A stretch of DNA of 64,000 nt from JAEYOM01 sp036260935 (GTDB lineage: Bacteria > Bacillota > Clostridia > Acetivibrionales > DTU013), in the NCBI GenBank assembly GCA_036260935.1, contig DATALQ010000042.1, positions 43,468 through 107,467 on the forward strand, read 5' to 3'. Each line of letters opens with the position of its first letter. Position 1 is the stretch's first letter. The notes below the pieces were generated by a model, which ran no database searches, had not been told where the DNA came from, and worked only from the letters and a program-made list of their open reading frames with translations. Of the stretch, positions 1-8,697 are shown piece after piece. A program made the position numbers and the translations under genes.

Positions 1-1057
1 GCTGTCCCGCCTGCACGACCCTTACCGGAAGGTCGAAAACCTCCTGCGCAAGCTGTTTGCAGCCGTCTACATACGAAATACCCGCACCTGTCATTACGAC
101 ACTTCCGCCCTCGGGTATCCTGAATCCGGCCTTTTCCATCTGATTCCTGCACAGCGAGAATATTTCGTAAACCCTCGCTTCAATTATCTCAACCACTTCG
201 GATACTTTGACGTTTTTCTTCTTATTTTCATTGATATCCAGAACACTTATTTCCTGGTCGTTCTTGATCAGTGAGGTCAGCGCAAGTTCAAACTGCCGTT
301 TTATTTTCTCCGCTTCCACGTTGGAGATTTTGAGGCCTATTGCTATGTCGTTGGTAATGTGGTCTCCCCCGACCGGTATGGTATCATAAAAAGCTAGGCG
401 TTTTCCTATGTATAATGAAATATCCGTAACGCTGCCGCCTACATCGAGCAAGGCAACGCCTATATCCCTTTCATCTGCGGTCAGTCCAATCTCCCCTGTG
501 GCAAATGCCTCCGCAACGATCCCGTCGATCTTGATGCCTACGCGTTCAAGGCTTTTGACTATGTTCTGAACAGAAGTGATCTTTCCTACAAGAACGTCGG
601 CATCGACTTCAATCCGCGTCCCAACCATTCCTACGGGGTCTACTATCTCGTCGTAACCGTCGATGATGTACTGCCTTGGTATGACGTCTATCAGCTGTCT
701 GTCCTCGGGTATCTCTATGTCTCCTGCGTCGTGGATTATGGTGTCAACATCGCGCTGGGTTATTTCCCTGCCATTGATGCTCAGCCAGCTTCGGTTGTTT
801 ATTACATTGACATGCATGCCATGAATGTTTACATAAGCAGAACCGACCCTGACGTTGGCGGCAGCTTCGGCATCCTCCAGAGCATTTTTAATGCTGGCAG
901 ACGTACTTTCGATGTCAACTATGACACCTTTTTTGAGACCATTGCACGGAGCCATGCCCCTGCCGATAATATCGAGTTGGGAATTCTTATTTATCCTTCC
1001 TATAAGCGCACAGGCCTTGGAAGTTCCGATGTCAATGCTTACAATCAAATCACCCAC
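1..1057 (-). CDS. ftsA: cell division protein FtsA (3' end outside window)
   Basis: FtsA is the actin-like ATPase that tethers FtsZ to the membrane and helps recruit the divisome. The reverse strand gives an open frame starting with a GTG at 1057 (preceded by a G-rich ribosome site) and reading VSIDIGTSKACALIGR, the phosphate-1 loop of the actin/Hsp70 fold. It continues with the FtsA 1C region (about residues 80-160) and the phosphate-2 motif VALLDVGGSVTDIS near residue 200, then MTGAGI near 330. About 352 codons are visible; the C-terminal part including the membrane-targeting helix lies beyond the left edge. It is the last visible gene of the murA-ftsQ-small basic protein-ftsA series. The identification is firm. 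Confidence 0.93.
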   Translation of the reverse strand, partial: MGDLIVSIDIGTSKACALIGRINKNSQLDIIGRGMAPCNGLKKGVIVDIESTSASIKNALEDAEAAANVRVGSAYVNIHGMHVNVINNRSWLSINGREITQRDVDTIIHDAGDIEIPEDRQLIDVIPRQYIIDGYDEIVDPVGMVGTRIEVDADVLVGKITSVQNIVKSLERVGIKIDGIVAEAFATGEIGLTADERDIGVALLDVGGSVTDISLYIGKRLAFYDTIPVGGDHITNDIAIGLKISNVEAEKIKRQFELALTSLIKNDQEISVLDINENKKKNVKVSEVVEIIEARVYEIFSLCRNQMEKAGFRIPEGGSVVMTGAGISYVDGCKQLAQEVFDLPVRVVQAGQ

Positions 1058-1077
1058 TTAAAGCATCCCCCTACAAA

Positions 1078-1428
1078 CTATATATTATCTTTTTTAGCCG
1101 ACTTATTCAACATATATCTGCGAATAACTGCGAAATTTAGAAATATTCTGTTACCAAATGCAAAAATTGCCGCAAGGTAAAGCTGCAGGCCCAACTGATC
1201 CCCTATGTATGCAAGTATTGCAGCAAGAAATGCGTTGCCGAAAAAACCCGATATGAATATCTTCATGTCGAATTTCTGCTGCATCGTAGCTGCAATTCCG
1301 CCGAATACCGAATCCAGCGCCGCAAGTATTGCTACGGCCATATAGATCGAGTATTGCTGCGGTATATTGACCGGAATGAAAAACACTCCTATCAGTATCC
1401 CTATGATCATACCAAGAATAGGCAACAT
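1078..1428 (-). CDS. sbp: small basic membrane protein (DUF1290/Sbp family)
   Basis: A 116-residue integral membrane protein of the small basic protein family (DUF1290), which in Firmicutes sits between ftsQ/divIB and ftsA/ftsZ. The sequence shows three to four hydrophobic segments (residues 1-20, 28-45, 60-78, 82-100), the characteristic ALDSVFGGIAA motif around residues 37-47, and a short lysine-rich tail. It starts 6 nt after the ftsQ stop and ends 20 nt before the ftsA start, so it is surely cotranscribed with both. Its biochemical role is unknown; position alone suggests a link to division or envelope growth. Confidence 0.85.
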   Translation of the reverse strand: MLPILGMIIGILIGVFFIPVNIPQQYSIYMAVAILAALDSVFGGIAATMQQKFDMKIFISGFFGNAFLAAILAYIGDQLGLQLYLAAIFAFGNRIFLNFAVIRRYMLNKSAKKDNI

Positions 1429-1434
1429 TTATGA

Positions 1435-2283
1435 TCAACCTCCATTTTCCGGAGTGAATACCGGATCAGTATCTATTGAAAAATCCAGCACACCCCTGTC
1501 TGTTTTTTTTAGGCTTTTTTTAAATATAGTATCGGCTGCAGTAATCTTGTAATGCAGATCCTCCAGTTTCCCCAGATTTACGATCACACGATCCTGCAGC
1601 GAAAAACGCACGTTGTTCATATCGCTTACATCGACAAAATCGACGCTGGGCGAAAGCTTGTCCTCATTTTCCTTGTCTATTTCCCTTATTGTATCGTACA
1701 GTTCATATGCAGAAGAAAGGCTTTCCGCAGGAATATCCAGCTTTTTCCCAAGAACCACCGACTTGGGTTCGGGTACCTTAATCACGGGCAGCTTCAGCTT
1801 TTTGGGATCAGCGCCTGCTTCGAGCAGGTACCCCTCCTTATCCGAGAGAATACTGGCCGTCCTGGTTTGCAGTATTACGGCGGGAGTCCTCTCATCTATA
1901 CCGATGACGACCTTTGACGGCGGGATATACCTTACGCTGGCGTTTTTCGCATATGGACATCCGGCGAGTATATTTTTCTCAGCCGAACCTATATGTAACA
2001 AATAAAATCTGCCGGTTCCTCCGAACAACAGCCTGAAGCCGTTTTGTCCCGGAGATATTCCCGATATCTCCGTAAGAGTGCTTTTATTGTAGTGCTTCGA
2101 ACTGTTTACCACTATTTCCTTTATATCAAAAAAAGGCGAAAGAGCGGCATAAGTTACAGTCGCTGCAAACAATGCGGCAACCAGAAGATTTCTGACCAGT
2201 TTTACTACCTTCCTGCGCCTTTTCTTCCCTTTTTCAGTTTTTGTCGACGGTTCCCTTACATCTTTAATCCTTCGTATTTTCAT
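1435..2283 (-). CDS. ftsQ: cell division protein FtsQ/DivIB
   Basis: A bitopic divisome protein of 282 residues. It has a long basic cytoplasmic stretch (residues 1-30, rich in K and R), one transmembrane helix (about 31-50), and an extracytoplasmic POTRA domain beginning with SPFFDIKEIVVNSSKHYNKS, followed by the FtsQ/DivIB beta domain to about residue 250. FtsQ/DivIB links early cytoplasmic division proteins to the septal peptidoglycan synthase with FtsL and FtsB/DivIC. It follows the truncated murA by about 50 nt and precedes the small basic protein gene. Length and order match the clostridial division cluster. Confidence 0.88.
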   Translation of the reverse strand: MKIRRIKDVREPSTKTEKGKKRRRKVVKLVRNLLVAALFAATVTYAALSPFFDIKEIVVNSSKHYNKSTLTEISGISPGQNGFRLLFGGTGRFYLLHIGSAEKNILAGCPYAKNASVRYIPPSKVVIGIDERTPAVILQTRTASILSDKEGYLLEAGADPKKLKLPVIKVPEPKSVVLGKKLDIPAESLSSAYELYDTIREIDKENEDKLSPSVDFVDVSDMNNVRFSLQDRVIVNLGKLEDLHYKITAADTIFKKSLKKTDRGVLDFSIDTDPVFTPENGG

Positions 2284-2334
2284 GAATATACCCCTGAATA
2301 CCCGTCTTTCGTTCGGGAAAACGTGTACAGCTGT

Positions 2335-3330
2335 TCATGGAACGCGCTGTATGGACGCTCCGCACTGCCTCAGTTTCTCTTCTATATTCTCATAGCCCCT
2401 GTCGATGTGCTTGATGTCCGAAATAACGGTCTCCCCCTCGGCTGCAAGCCCTGCGAGTACCAATGCCGCTCCTCCCCGGAGATCGCGCGCGTAAACGTTC
2501 GCTCCGGTTAGTTTCTTTACGCCCTTGATCACGGCAAGGCGGCCTTCAAGCTTGATATTGGCTCCCATCCTCAGTAATTCGTCCACATGTTTGTATCTGT
2601 TCTCAAAAACCGTTTCAACCATTATACTTGTGCCTCTTGCCACCGTAAGCATCGCTACAAGCTGTGCCTGCATATCCGTCGGAAATCCTGGGTACGGCAG
2701 GGTCCTGATGATATCGATAGCTCTAAGCCTGTTGGGTCCTGTGACAAGCATGGTACTTCCCTTGGTACTTACCCTGCACCCGCTCTCGCGCAATAACGCC
2801 GTAATTGAAGACAAGTATTCAGGAATAACATTTTTAAGTAACAGTACCCCGCCTGTAATCCCTGCTGCGGCCATATATGTACCGGTCACTATCCGGTCGG
2901 TGATTATCGTATGCTCCGCATTCCTGAGTTTATGGTCGCTGCCCGATATTCGTATAACACTCGTACCTGCCCCGGAAACCTGTACTCCGGTAGCCTGAAG
3001 ATAATTTTGAAGGTCCAGTATCTCAGGCTCTTTTGCAGCATTCCTGATGATAGTCTCTCCTTCGGCAAAAACGGATGCAAGCATTATGTTTTCAGTTGCC
3101 CCGACACTCGGATAGTCCAGCTGTACGTCGCATCCCTTAAGTCTTTCCGCTTCGCAGAATATGAATCCTCTCTGCGCATCCTGTATCTTGGCCCCCATGC
3201 TCCTGAGAGCTTTCAGATGCAGGTCTATCGGCCTCGGGCCTATTTCGCACCCACCCGGATGTATTACCTTATTGCCATTTACGCCAAAAGTATTCGTGAT
3301 TTCCATATTTGACAATAATAATTCTACCAC
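2335..3330 (-). pseudogene. murA: murA lacking its first ~95 codons
   Basis: The frame encodes the C-terminal three quarters of UDP-N-acetylglucosamine 1-carboxyvinyltransferase, the first committed enzyme of peptidoglycan synthesis. The catalytic Cys loop is present (HPGGCEIGPRPIDLHL near residue 27 of this frame), as are the PGFPTDMQ aspartate region and the DLRGGAAL arginine region. MurA is normally about 417-430 residues; here homology begins only just before the Cys loop, so the N-terminal segment with the conserved Lys-Asn pair that binds substrate is absent. The first in-frame codon is a GTG at 3330 without a convincing ribosome site, and the upstream DNA immediately becomes the divergent ltaS-like gene. 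Probably non-functional; a second intact MurA elsewhere would be expected. Confidence 0.8.
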
Positions 3331-3389
3331 TCAAAAAAAGAGGTATCAACTTTAATATAGTGTAAAAAATAATACAAAAAAAGGAAGGT

Positions 3390-5255
3390 ATGCTTTTGAC
3401 TAAAAAGACGGTTACAGAGGCTTTATTATGGATGATATCCATCTGCGGCACAATTCTCAAGGCCGTCTATTTCCAATTTTCTTCCGGGGTAAGCGAAATG
3501 CCTTTTTTCAGCCGGATAAACAACAATATGTACATATCGCTGTTCGGGTCTGTTATTTTGATTATCTCCGCAGTCCTCTTACTTTTCAACCGCAAAAGGC
3601 TCCTTGTCCTGATACTGGTCTCTACGGCGGCAAGCCTGCTTTTATTGGCCGATACACTCTATTACAGATATTTTCAGAACCTTATGACGGTGACGGTATT
3701 GAATCAGATCAGACTTCTTGGCGCTGTCGAAGGAAGCGTAAGATCCTTACTCAGGAGAAGTGATATCCTTTTCGCATTGGATTTACCCTTTCTCTGCCTG
3801 GGTACCGTTGTACTAAAAAAACGGTTCAAGGGAGGTATCGCACGTATCAGGCCTATTTTCCGGATCTGTGCTGCACTGCTGCTCCTGATCGGAGGACTTG
3901 GGCTTTCACGTTTTGCTTACAACAGGTCCTCACAGGGCACCTTCGCGTATGACAACAAGTATGTGGCGAATAATCTGGGCATATTCAATTTTCACTATTA
4001 TGACACCGACAGATTTATAAGGGAAAATTATATAGAGGATCGCAGCCTGAAAGCAGAGGAAAGAAAGGAGATCGAGGACTTTTTCGGGGCAAACCGGAAT
4101 ACGGGCTACCGGTATAAAGGAACTGCCTCCGGCAGAAATCTGGTCATAATACAGATGGAAGCGATCCAGCAGTTTCTTGTCAATTTCAAATGGAACGGAT
4201 ATGAGATAACCCCGAACCTTAACCATTTCATACATGACAGTGTTTATCTGAATAATTTTTACAGCCAGATAGGAGCGGGAAACACATCCGATGCGGAATT
4301 CCTTGCAAATACTTCACTTTACCCGCTTGGTGACGCCCCGGTATACTTCAGGTTCCCGGGCAACACCTATGACAGCATAAGCCGCAGGCTGAGCGCGATG
4401 AATTATGAGCCTCTGGTGTTTCATGCAAATTACCCAAGCTTCTGGAACAGGATGGAGATGTACCGTTCCCTTGGCTTCAGCCAGTTTGTGAGCAGCAGGG
4501 ATTTTATAATGGACGACTATCGCGGCTGGGGGCTGAGCGACAGGTCATTTTTCCGACAGGCTATGGATCTGGCGGACGTTGCGGGCCCTGTCTACAGTTT
4601 CATGATCTCGCTTACGAGCCACCATCCTTATAACTTCTTTGGATCAGGCGAGGGTTTCGATGCGGGCGGCCTTGAGGACACAATGGCCGGTGATTATCTG
4701 AAAGCGGCAAATTATGTTGACGAGGCTGTCGGCGAACTGTTGTATGATTTAAAGCGGAGAGGGCTTTACAATAATTCCATTATTATTTTATACGGCGACC
4801 ATTTTGCTTTTCCGAAAGACCAGAATGAATTTCTTTCGGAGTTGACAGGTTACAAATTCAGCGAATACAACTGGGTCAAATACCAAAGGGTCCCGTGCTT
4901 TATCCGGTTCCCCGGTTTAAAGGAGACAGGCGTTAACAGAACTGTATGCGGGCAGCTGGATCTGTTCCCCACGATTGCCAATCTTATGGGCTTTGACGCG
5001 CCGTATGCAATAGGCCATGACATTTTCAACAACACAAATGGCCATGCAGTCCTCAGAAATTCAACAGTGATCACGAGCGATTTCACATATGTCGCTGCCG
5101 AAGACAAGGTTTATGACAAAAAGGGAAAGTCGGCCGATAAAGGCTTGTATGAGGGTGAAATAGCCAAATATCAGTATGAACTCAAAATATCCGACCTCAT
5201 TTTGCACAAGGATGCACTGAAGTACATCATGGAGGATGAGAAGAAGGGTAAATGA
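3390..5255 (+). CDS. LtaS-type phosphoglycerol transferase (sulfatase fold)
   Basis: A 621-residue membrane enzyme of the lipoteichoic acid synthase family, which transfers glycerol phosphate from phosphatidylglycerol to build a cell-wall polymer. Five hydrophobic helices occupy roughly residues 12-30, 45-67, 70-90, 123-142 and 155-172, followed by the extracellular sulfatase-like domain from about 245. Metal and catalytic motifs are visible: VIIQMEAIQ (metal-binding Glu), GAGNTSDAEF (nucleophile Thr), HANYPSFWNR, LTSHHPYNF and GDHF near the end. The start has a good ribosome site (AAGGAAGGT). It is divergent from the truncated murA. Substrate specificity (glycerol phosphate or another head group) cannot be decided here. 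Confidence 0.87.
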   Translation: MLLTKKTVTEALLWMISICGTILKAVYFQFSSGVSEMPFFSRINNNMYISLFGSVILIISAVLLLFNRKRLLVLILVSTAASLLLLADTLYYRYFQNLMTVTVLNQIRLLGAVEGSVRSLLRRSDILFALDLPFLCLGTVVLKKRFKGGIARIRPIFRICAALLLLIGGLGLSRFAYNRSSQGTFAYDNKYVANNLGIFNFHYYDTDRFIRENYIEDRSLKAEERKEIEDFFGANRNTGYRYKGTASGRNLVIIQMEAIQQFLVNFKWNGYEITPNLNHFIHDSVYLNNFYSQIGAGNTSDAEFLANTSLYPLGDAPVYFRFPGNTYDSISRRLSAMNYEPLVFHANYPSFWNRMEMYRSLGFSQFVSSRDFIMDDYRGWGLSDRSFFRQAMDLADVAGPVYSFMISLTSHHPYNFFGSGEGFDAGGLEDTMAGDYLKAANYVDEAVGELLYDLKRRGLYNNSIIILYGDHFAFPKDQNEFLSELTGYKFSEYNWVKYQRVPCFIRFPGLKETGVNRTVCGQLDLFPTIANLMGFDAPYAIGHDIFNNTNGHAVLRNSTVITSDFTYVAAEDKVYDKKGKSADKGLYEGEIAKYQYELKISDLILHKDALKYIMEDEKKGK

Positions 5256-5278
5256 AGGTAAGCAAGGTTACAAAGAAA

Positions 5279-5569
5279 GACGCCGCGGGAGGTCCATACT
5301 CCAGCGTGATTCTGATAGCATCGGAAAGATGCCGCGCGGGTCGACGCTACAGAGCCAACCTTGCGGCCCTTTCCTCGGATGTATTCCTTGGGTCGGCAGA
5401 ATCAGCTTGGTACAGACGCTGTGGGAGGTCCATACTCCAGCGTGATTCTGATAGCATCGGAAAGATGCCGCGCGGGTCGACGCTACAGAGCCAACCTTGC
5501 GGCCCTTTCCTCGGATGTATTCCTCTTGGGTCGGCAGAATCAGCTTGCGTATGGACCTCCCACAGCGTC
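5279..5569 (+). repeat. hairpin repeat family 1, two tandem cores within one pair of arms
   Basis: Two nearly identical cores (5307-5404 and 5443-5542; the second has a 2-nt insertion) repeat with a period of 136 nt. Each core starts with TGATTCTG and ends with CAGAATCA and can fold into a long imperfect hairpin (GGAAAG pairs with CTTTCC, GCCGC with GCGGC, GCATC with GATGT). The pair is enclosed by outer arms GGGAGGTCCATAC (5287-5299) and GTATGGACCTCCC (5549-5561), which are perfectly complementary. Intergenic, between the ltaS-like gene and rlmI. No coding content is convincing in any frame. Confidence 0.85.
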
Positions 5570-5607
5570 TTTCGGGCGTCTTTCCGGCGTCTTTCCGCGT
5601 CTATTCC
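5565..5607. repeat. four short tandem units of 10-11 bp
   Basis: Units GCGTCTTTCGG, GCGTCTTTCCG, GCGTCTTTCC and GCGTCTATTCC follow one another directly after the right arm of the family 1 repeat, about 80 nt before rlmI. The first GCGTC is part of the repeat arm, so the tandem array probably grew from it by slippage. Confidence 0.7.
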
Positions 5608-5687
5608 AAGATGTTTGAATCTCTTACTTCCTTGACTGGGAAAAGTGTACTGGTATAATATGAAATGAATGCGAAAGGAGAAAGCAC

Positions 5688-6857
5688 ATGGCAAAGGCAG
5701 TTTTGGTCAAGGGCAAGGAAAAGCGGGTCGAATACGGGCATCCCTGGATATACAGGAGTGACATAGCCTCTGTGGAAACCGACGCGAAGCCCGGAGATAT
5801 CGTTGACATATATTCGGGCGGCAATAGGTTCCTGGCTAGGGGTTTCTACAACCCGAAATCCCAGATAACACTCAGGATACTGACTTATGAGCAGGAACAA
5901 ATCGGTCCGGATTTCTTCTTCAAACGGCTTGAAGCCGCATGGGATTACAGGAAAAAAGTCGCCGACCTTGAAAGCTGCAGAGTGGTGTTCTCAGAATCCG
6001 ACTTCCTCCCCGGCCTGATCGTCGACAAATTTTCCGATATACTGGTGGTCCAGACCTCGTCCCTGGGCATTGAAAAATATAAACAGGAACTCGTAGATAT
6101 GCTCTGCGGACTAATAAACCCCAGGGGAGTATACGAGAGAAATGATATAAGCGTGCGTACTCTTGAGGGCCTCGAAGAAAAAAAAGGCTTTCTGAAGGGT
6201 GAGTTCGATACTGATGTCGAAATGAAGGAAAACGGTATCAGGTTCATAGTCGATGTCGCCGAAGGACAAAAAACCGGGTACTTCCTGGACCAGAAGGAAA
6301 ACAGGGCAGCGATCAGGCCCTTCGTAAAAGGTGCCAAGGTGCTCGACTGCTTCAGCCATACCGGCTCATTCGCGCTGCATGCAGGAAGCTTTGGAGCCGC
6401 AAGCGTTCTGGGTCTGGATATTTCGGATCACGCCGTGTATACCGCCGCCTCCAATGCCAGGCTTAATCAGCTGGAAGGTATATGCCGCTTTGAAACCGCA
6501 AACGTCTTCGACAGACTGAGAGAATACCGTGAAAACGGCGAGCGCTTCGATACTGTCATACTTGACCCTCCGGCCTTTACAAAAAACAAAAGCTCCGTTG
6601 AAGGAGCGATCCGGGGGTACAAGGAGATTAACCTGAGGGCTATGCAGATACTTAACAGCGGCGGCTTTCTGATAACCTGCTCATGTTCCCAGCATATAGA
6701 CCCCGAGATGTTCATGGATATCGTATATAATGCCGGCATCGACTCGCGCCGGAAGATAAGGCTGATCGAATACCGCTCACAGGCGAAGGATCACCCGATA
6801 CTGTTGGCGGCACCCGAGACGGAATACCTGAAGTGCGCGATCCTGCAGGTGGTGTAA
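5688..6857 (+). CDS. rlmI: RlmI-type 23S rRNA cytosine-C5 methyltransferase
   Basis: A 389-residue class I SAM-dependent RNA methyltransferase with an N-terminal PUA domain (residues 1-75, beginning AKAVLVKGKEKRVEYGHPWIYRSDI) and a C-terminal Rossmann methyltransferase domain. Motifs seen are VLDCFSHTGSFALHA (SAM binding, about residue 220), LDPPAF (about 289) and SCSQH (about 335). The family methylates C1962-type positions in 23S rRNA in bacteria. The start has a strong site (GAAAGGAGAAAGCAC then ATG). It stands alone, bracketed upstream and downstream by inverted copies of the family 1 hairpin repeat. The exact target base is inferred from the family. Confidence 0.88.
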   Translation: MAKAVLVKGKEKRVEYGHPWIYRSDIASVETDAKPGDIVDIYSGGNRFLARGFYNPKSQITLRILTYEQEQIGPDFFFKRLEAAWDYRKKVADLESCRVVFSESDFLPGLIVDKFSDILVVQTSSLGIEKYKQELVDMLCGLINPRGVYERNDISVRTLEGLEEKKGFLKGEFDTDVEMKENGIRFIVDVAEGQKTGYFLDQKENRAAIRPFVKGAKVLDCFSHTGSFALHAGSFGAASVLGLDISDHAVYTAASNARLNQLEGICRFETANVFDRLREYRENGERFDTVILDPPAFTKNKSSVEGAIRGYKEINLRAMQILNSGGFLITCSCSQHIDPEMFMDIVYNAGIDSRRKIRLIEYRSQAKDHPILLAAPETEYLKCAILQVV

Positions 6858-6904
6858 GCAATAAACAAGACCTAAGAAAAATACAGTGAAGTTAGTAAAG
6901 GCGC

Positions 6905-7046
6905 GCAGCAGGTTATACGGAAGCAGAATTCTGCCGACCCGTGAGGAATACATCCGAGGAAAGGGCCGCAAGGTAAGCTTTTGAGCGTCGACCAGCGCGG
7001 CATCTTTCCGATGCTATCAGAATTCTGCTGGAATATAACCTGCTGC
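6905..7046 (-). repeat. hairpin repeat family 1, third copy, inverted
   Basis: On the minus strand this locus carries the same core as 5307-5542 (including GATAGCATCGGAAAGATGCC and CCTTGCGGCCCTTTCC) with a few substitutions. The outer arms are a different sequence, GCAGCAGGTTATA (6905-6917) and TATAACCTGCTGC (7034-7046), but are again perfectly complementary to each other. It lies 47 nt after rlmI in opposite orientation to the upstream copies. Confidence 0.85.
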
Positions 7047-7123
7047 AGTGCCTTAGTCTTAATGTCCCTGCTGCGCACCTGCTTTCCCTAACAGAACCAA
7101 ATTTTCAGTCATTTATTGTACAC

Positions 7124-8449
7124 CTAAAATTCTTTCTCAACTACTACGCTGCCGTATCTGGCTGCGACTGCCTTCAGTGCCTCCGCATTTGTCTCATCGG
7201 CCCGGATAGCTACACCGGCCAGGCCCCTGTATATTCTGAGTGCAAGGTCAAGGGCATCAGCGTCCGAGGTCCTGATTACAAGAGGTTCCTTCACATACCA
7301 TTGCGTCCTGTCGACGACCTGGCTTAGCAGCTTTGTATCTGCTTGCGCTTCGTCTATATCGACATAAATGGCGTCATATCCTTCGGAGGCAAGGTCGAGG
7401 GCAGTATCCTCGATGTACGACAGATCGCTGTTCTTCAATGCTTCAAGCAACCCGGCATCCTTCGAGGCGTCGATGTACCCTATATTGTTTATATCAAGCT
7501 TTCCAGCCTCAATATACTTGACGGCTGACGTAATGATTCCCTCCAGCTGCTCCTTAGGCGGCCTCGATGCCGCTACATTGGGAGTCGCGGCCAGCTTTGC
7601 CTTCAGGGCCCTTATATATTCGGGAGTTGTCCCGCAGCAGCCGCCGATCAGTCTGGCTCCATATCCTGCGAACTGTACCGCAAGGTCTGCGAAATGCTCA
7701 GGCGTCTCCGAATATACAGTCTTACCGTCGATAATCTGAGGCAGTCCCGCATTTGGCTTCGCACTAAGATATCCACCGCCCGCCTCGTAGAGCTTTTCAA
7801 CTATTCCGGCCATGTGCCCGGGACCGAAGGAACAGTTTGTGCCGGCCATATCGGCGCCTATCGATCTCAGCACCAATACGGCAATAAAAGGATCGGTTCC
7901 CATCAGTGTGCGTCCGTTGTTTTCGAAGGCAAGCGAGCATATGACGGGCAGTTTCGTGTTGTCTCTTGCAGCAAAGTATGCCGCCCTGAGCTCGGCTATA
8001 TCGGTAAAGGTCTCAAAGTTGATCACATCCGCCCCGCCGTCGGCTACTGCTTTAACCTGCTCACTGAATATTTCATATGCCCTGTCGAAGGTGAGCTCTC
8101 CGGACGGCTCGAACAAAAGGCCCGTAGGTCCTATCGACGCGCATACGAAAGCCTTATCGCCCGCTTCTTCACGGGCAAGTCTTGCACCCTGAAAATTTAT
8201 CTCATAGGTTTTGTCACCCAGGCCGTATTTCTCAAGTTCTATCCGGTTTCCGGGAAAAGTGTTTGTCTGGATTACATCCGAACCGGCCTCAAGATAAGCA
8301 CGGTATACCTTCCTTACTTCCTCAGGCTTGTAAATGTTCCAGGCTTCACCGCATTCTCCGCCCTTCAAACCGAGCTTTTGAAGCATATATCCCTTTGACC
8401 CGTCATGTATAAGTATGCGCTTGTGTATTTCTTCAAGAAAACTGCTCAT
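7124..8449 (-). CDS. homocysteine S-methyltransferase family protein (MetH N-terminal type)
   Basis: A 441-residue protein whose first 300 residues match the homocysteine-binding TIM barrel of cobalamin-dependent methionine synthase: IHDGSKGYMLQKLGLKGG at the N-terminus, SDVIQTNTF, INFETFTDI, GTNCSFGP (first zinc cysteine) and LIGGCCGTTPEYI (the Cys-Cys zinc pair). The family transfers a methyl group to homocysteine to give methionine. The last 140 residues form an alpha/beta segment (EGYDAIYVDID, LALRIYRGLAGVAI) that weakly recalls a pterin-binding barrel but is too short for one; I cannot name it. Full MetH is about 800-1200 residues, so B12 and activation domains are absent or encoded elsewhere. 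Ribosome site GGAGG at 7 nt. Confidence 0.82.
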   Translation of the reverse strand: MSSFLEEIHKRILIHDGSKGYMLQKLGLKGGECGEAWNIYKPEEVRKVYRAYLEAGSDVIQTNTFPGNRIELEKYGLGDKTYEINFQGARLAREEAGDKAFVCASIGPTGLLFEPSGELTFDRAYEIFSEQVKAVADGGADVINFETFTDIAELRAAYFAARDNTKLPVICSLAFENNGRTLMGTDPFIAVLVLRSIGADMAGTNCSFGPGHMAGIVEKLYEAGGGYLSAKPNAGLPQIIDGKTVYSETPEHFADLAVQFAGYGARLIGGCCGTTPEYIRALKAKLAATPNVAASRPPKEQLEGIITSAVKYIEAGKLDINNIGYIDASKDAGLLEALKNSDLSYIEDTALDLASEGYDAIYVDIDEAQADTKLLSQVVDRTQWYVKEPLVIRTSDADALDLALRIYRGLAGVAIRADETNAEALKAVAARYGSVVVEKEF

Positions 8450-8498
8450 AAAAAAGCCTCCGCCATATATTATCAGTTGAGATGGACTATTTCACTTA

Positions 8499-8629
8499 TT
8501 ATACCATGATTTATCATGGTATAATTGCGCATCGCCGTTTTGCCATAAAAACATGTAAGGGCAAATTATCGGCGGCGCATAAGTTCCGCAGGAGGCGTAT
8601 AATAGCCTTACGGAGTATGGCTATTATAC
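8499..8629 (-). repeat. structured repeat family 2, copy 1 (upstream of the methyltransferase)
   Basis: A 131-bp element matching 51433-51563 at the same length. Read toward the methyltransferase gene it has a hairpin with stem GTATAATAGCC/GGCTATTATAC, a central hairpin (CGCCG with CGGCG, TTTGCC with GGCAAA), and a 26-bp near-perfect palindrome at 8499-8524 centred on ATGATAAATCAT. The palindrome ends in TGGTATAAT, an extended -10 promoter motif, 49 nt before the ATG. Only intergenic DNA with no gene lies in 8450-8697. Confidence 0.85.
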
Positions 8630-8697
8630 CACTATCTTCATCCATCTACAACTACATTATGGTAATCGGAGGCTTGGGGGAGCTATTATTTTGTCAA

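Noticed and set aside
731..1180. Plus-strand 149-codon frame
   Set aside because: It is antisense to ftsA and its neighbour, which have clear conserved motifs on the minus strand.
5279..5569. CRISPR array
   Set aside because: Only two units with no short regular spacers; the repeated part is about 100 nt and self-complementary. No other array or cas gene was seen in the window.
5252..5694. Several overlapping open frames in the family 1 repeat region (for example 5252-5635 plus and 5347-5694 minus)
   Set aside because: They arise from the repeated hairpin DNA on both strands, show the same peptide twice, and have no ribosome sites or family sequence.
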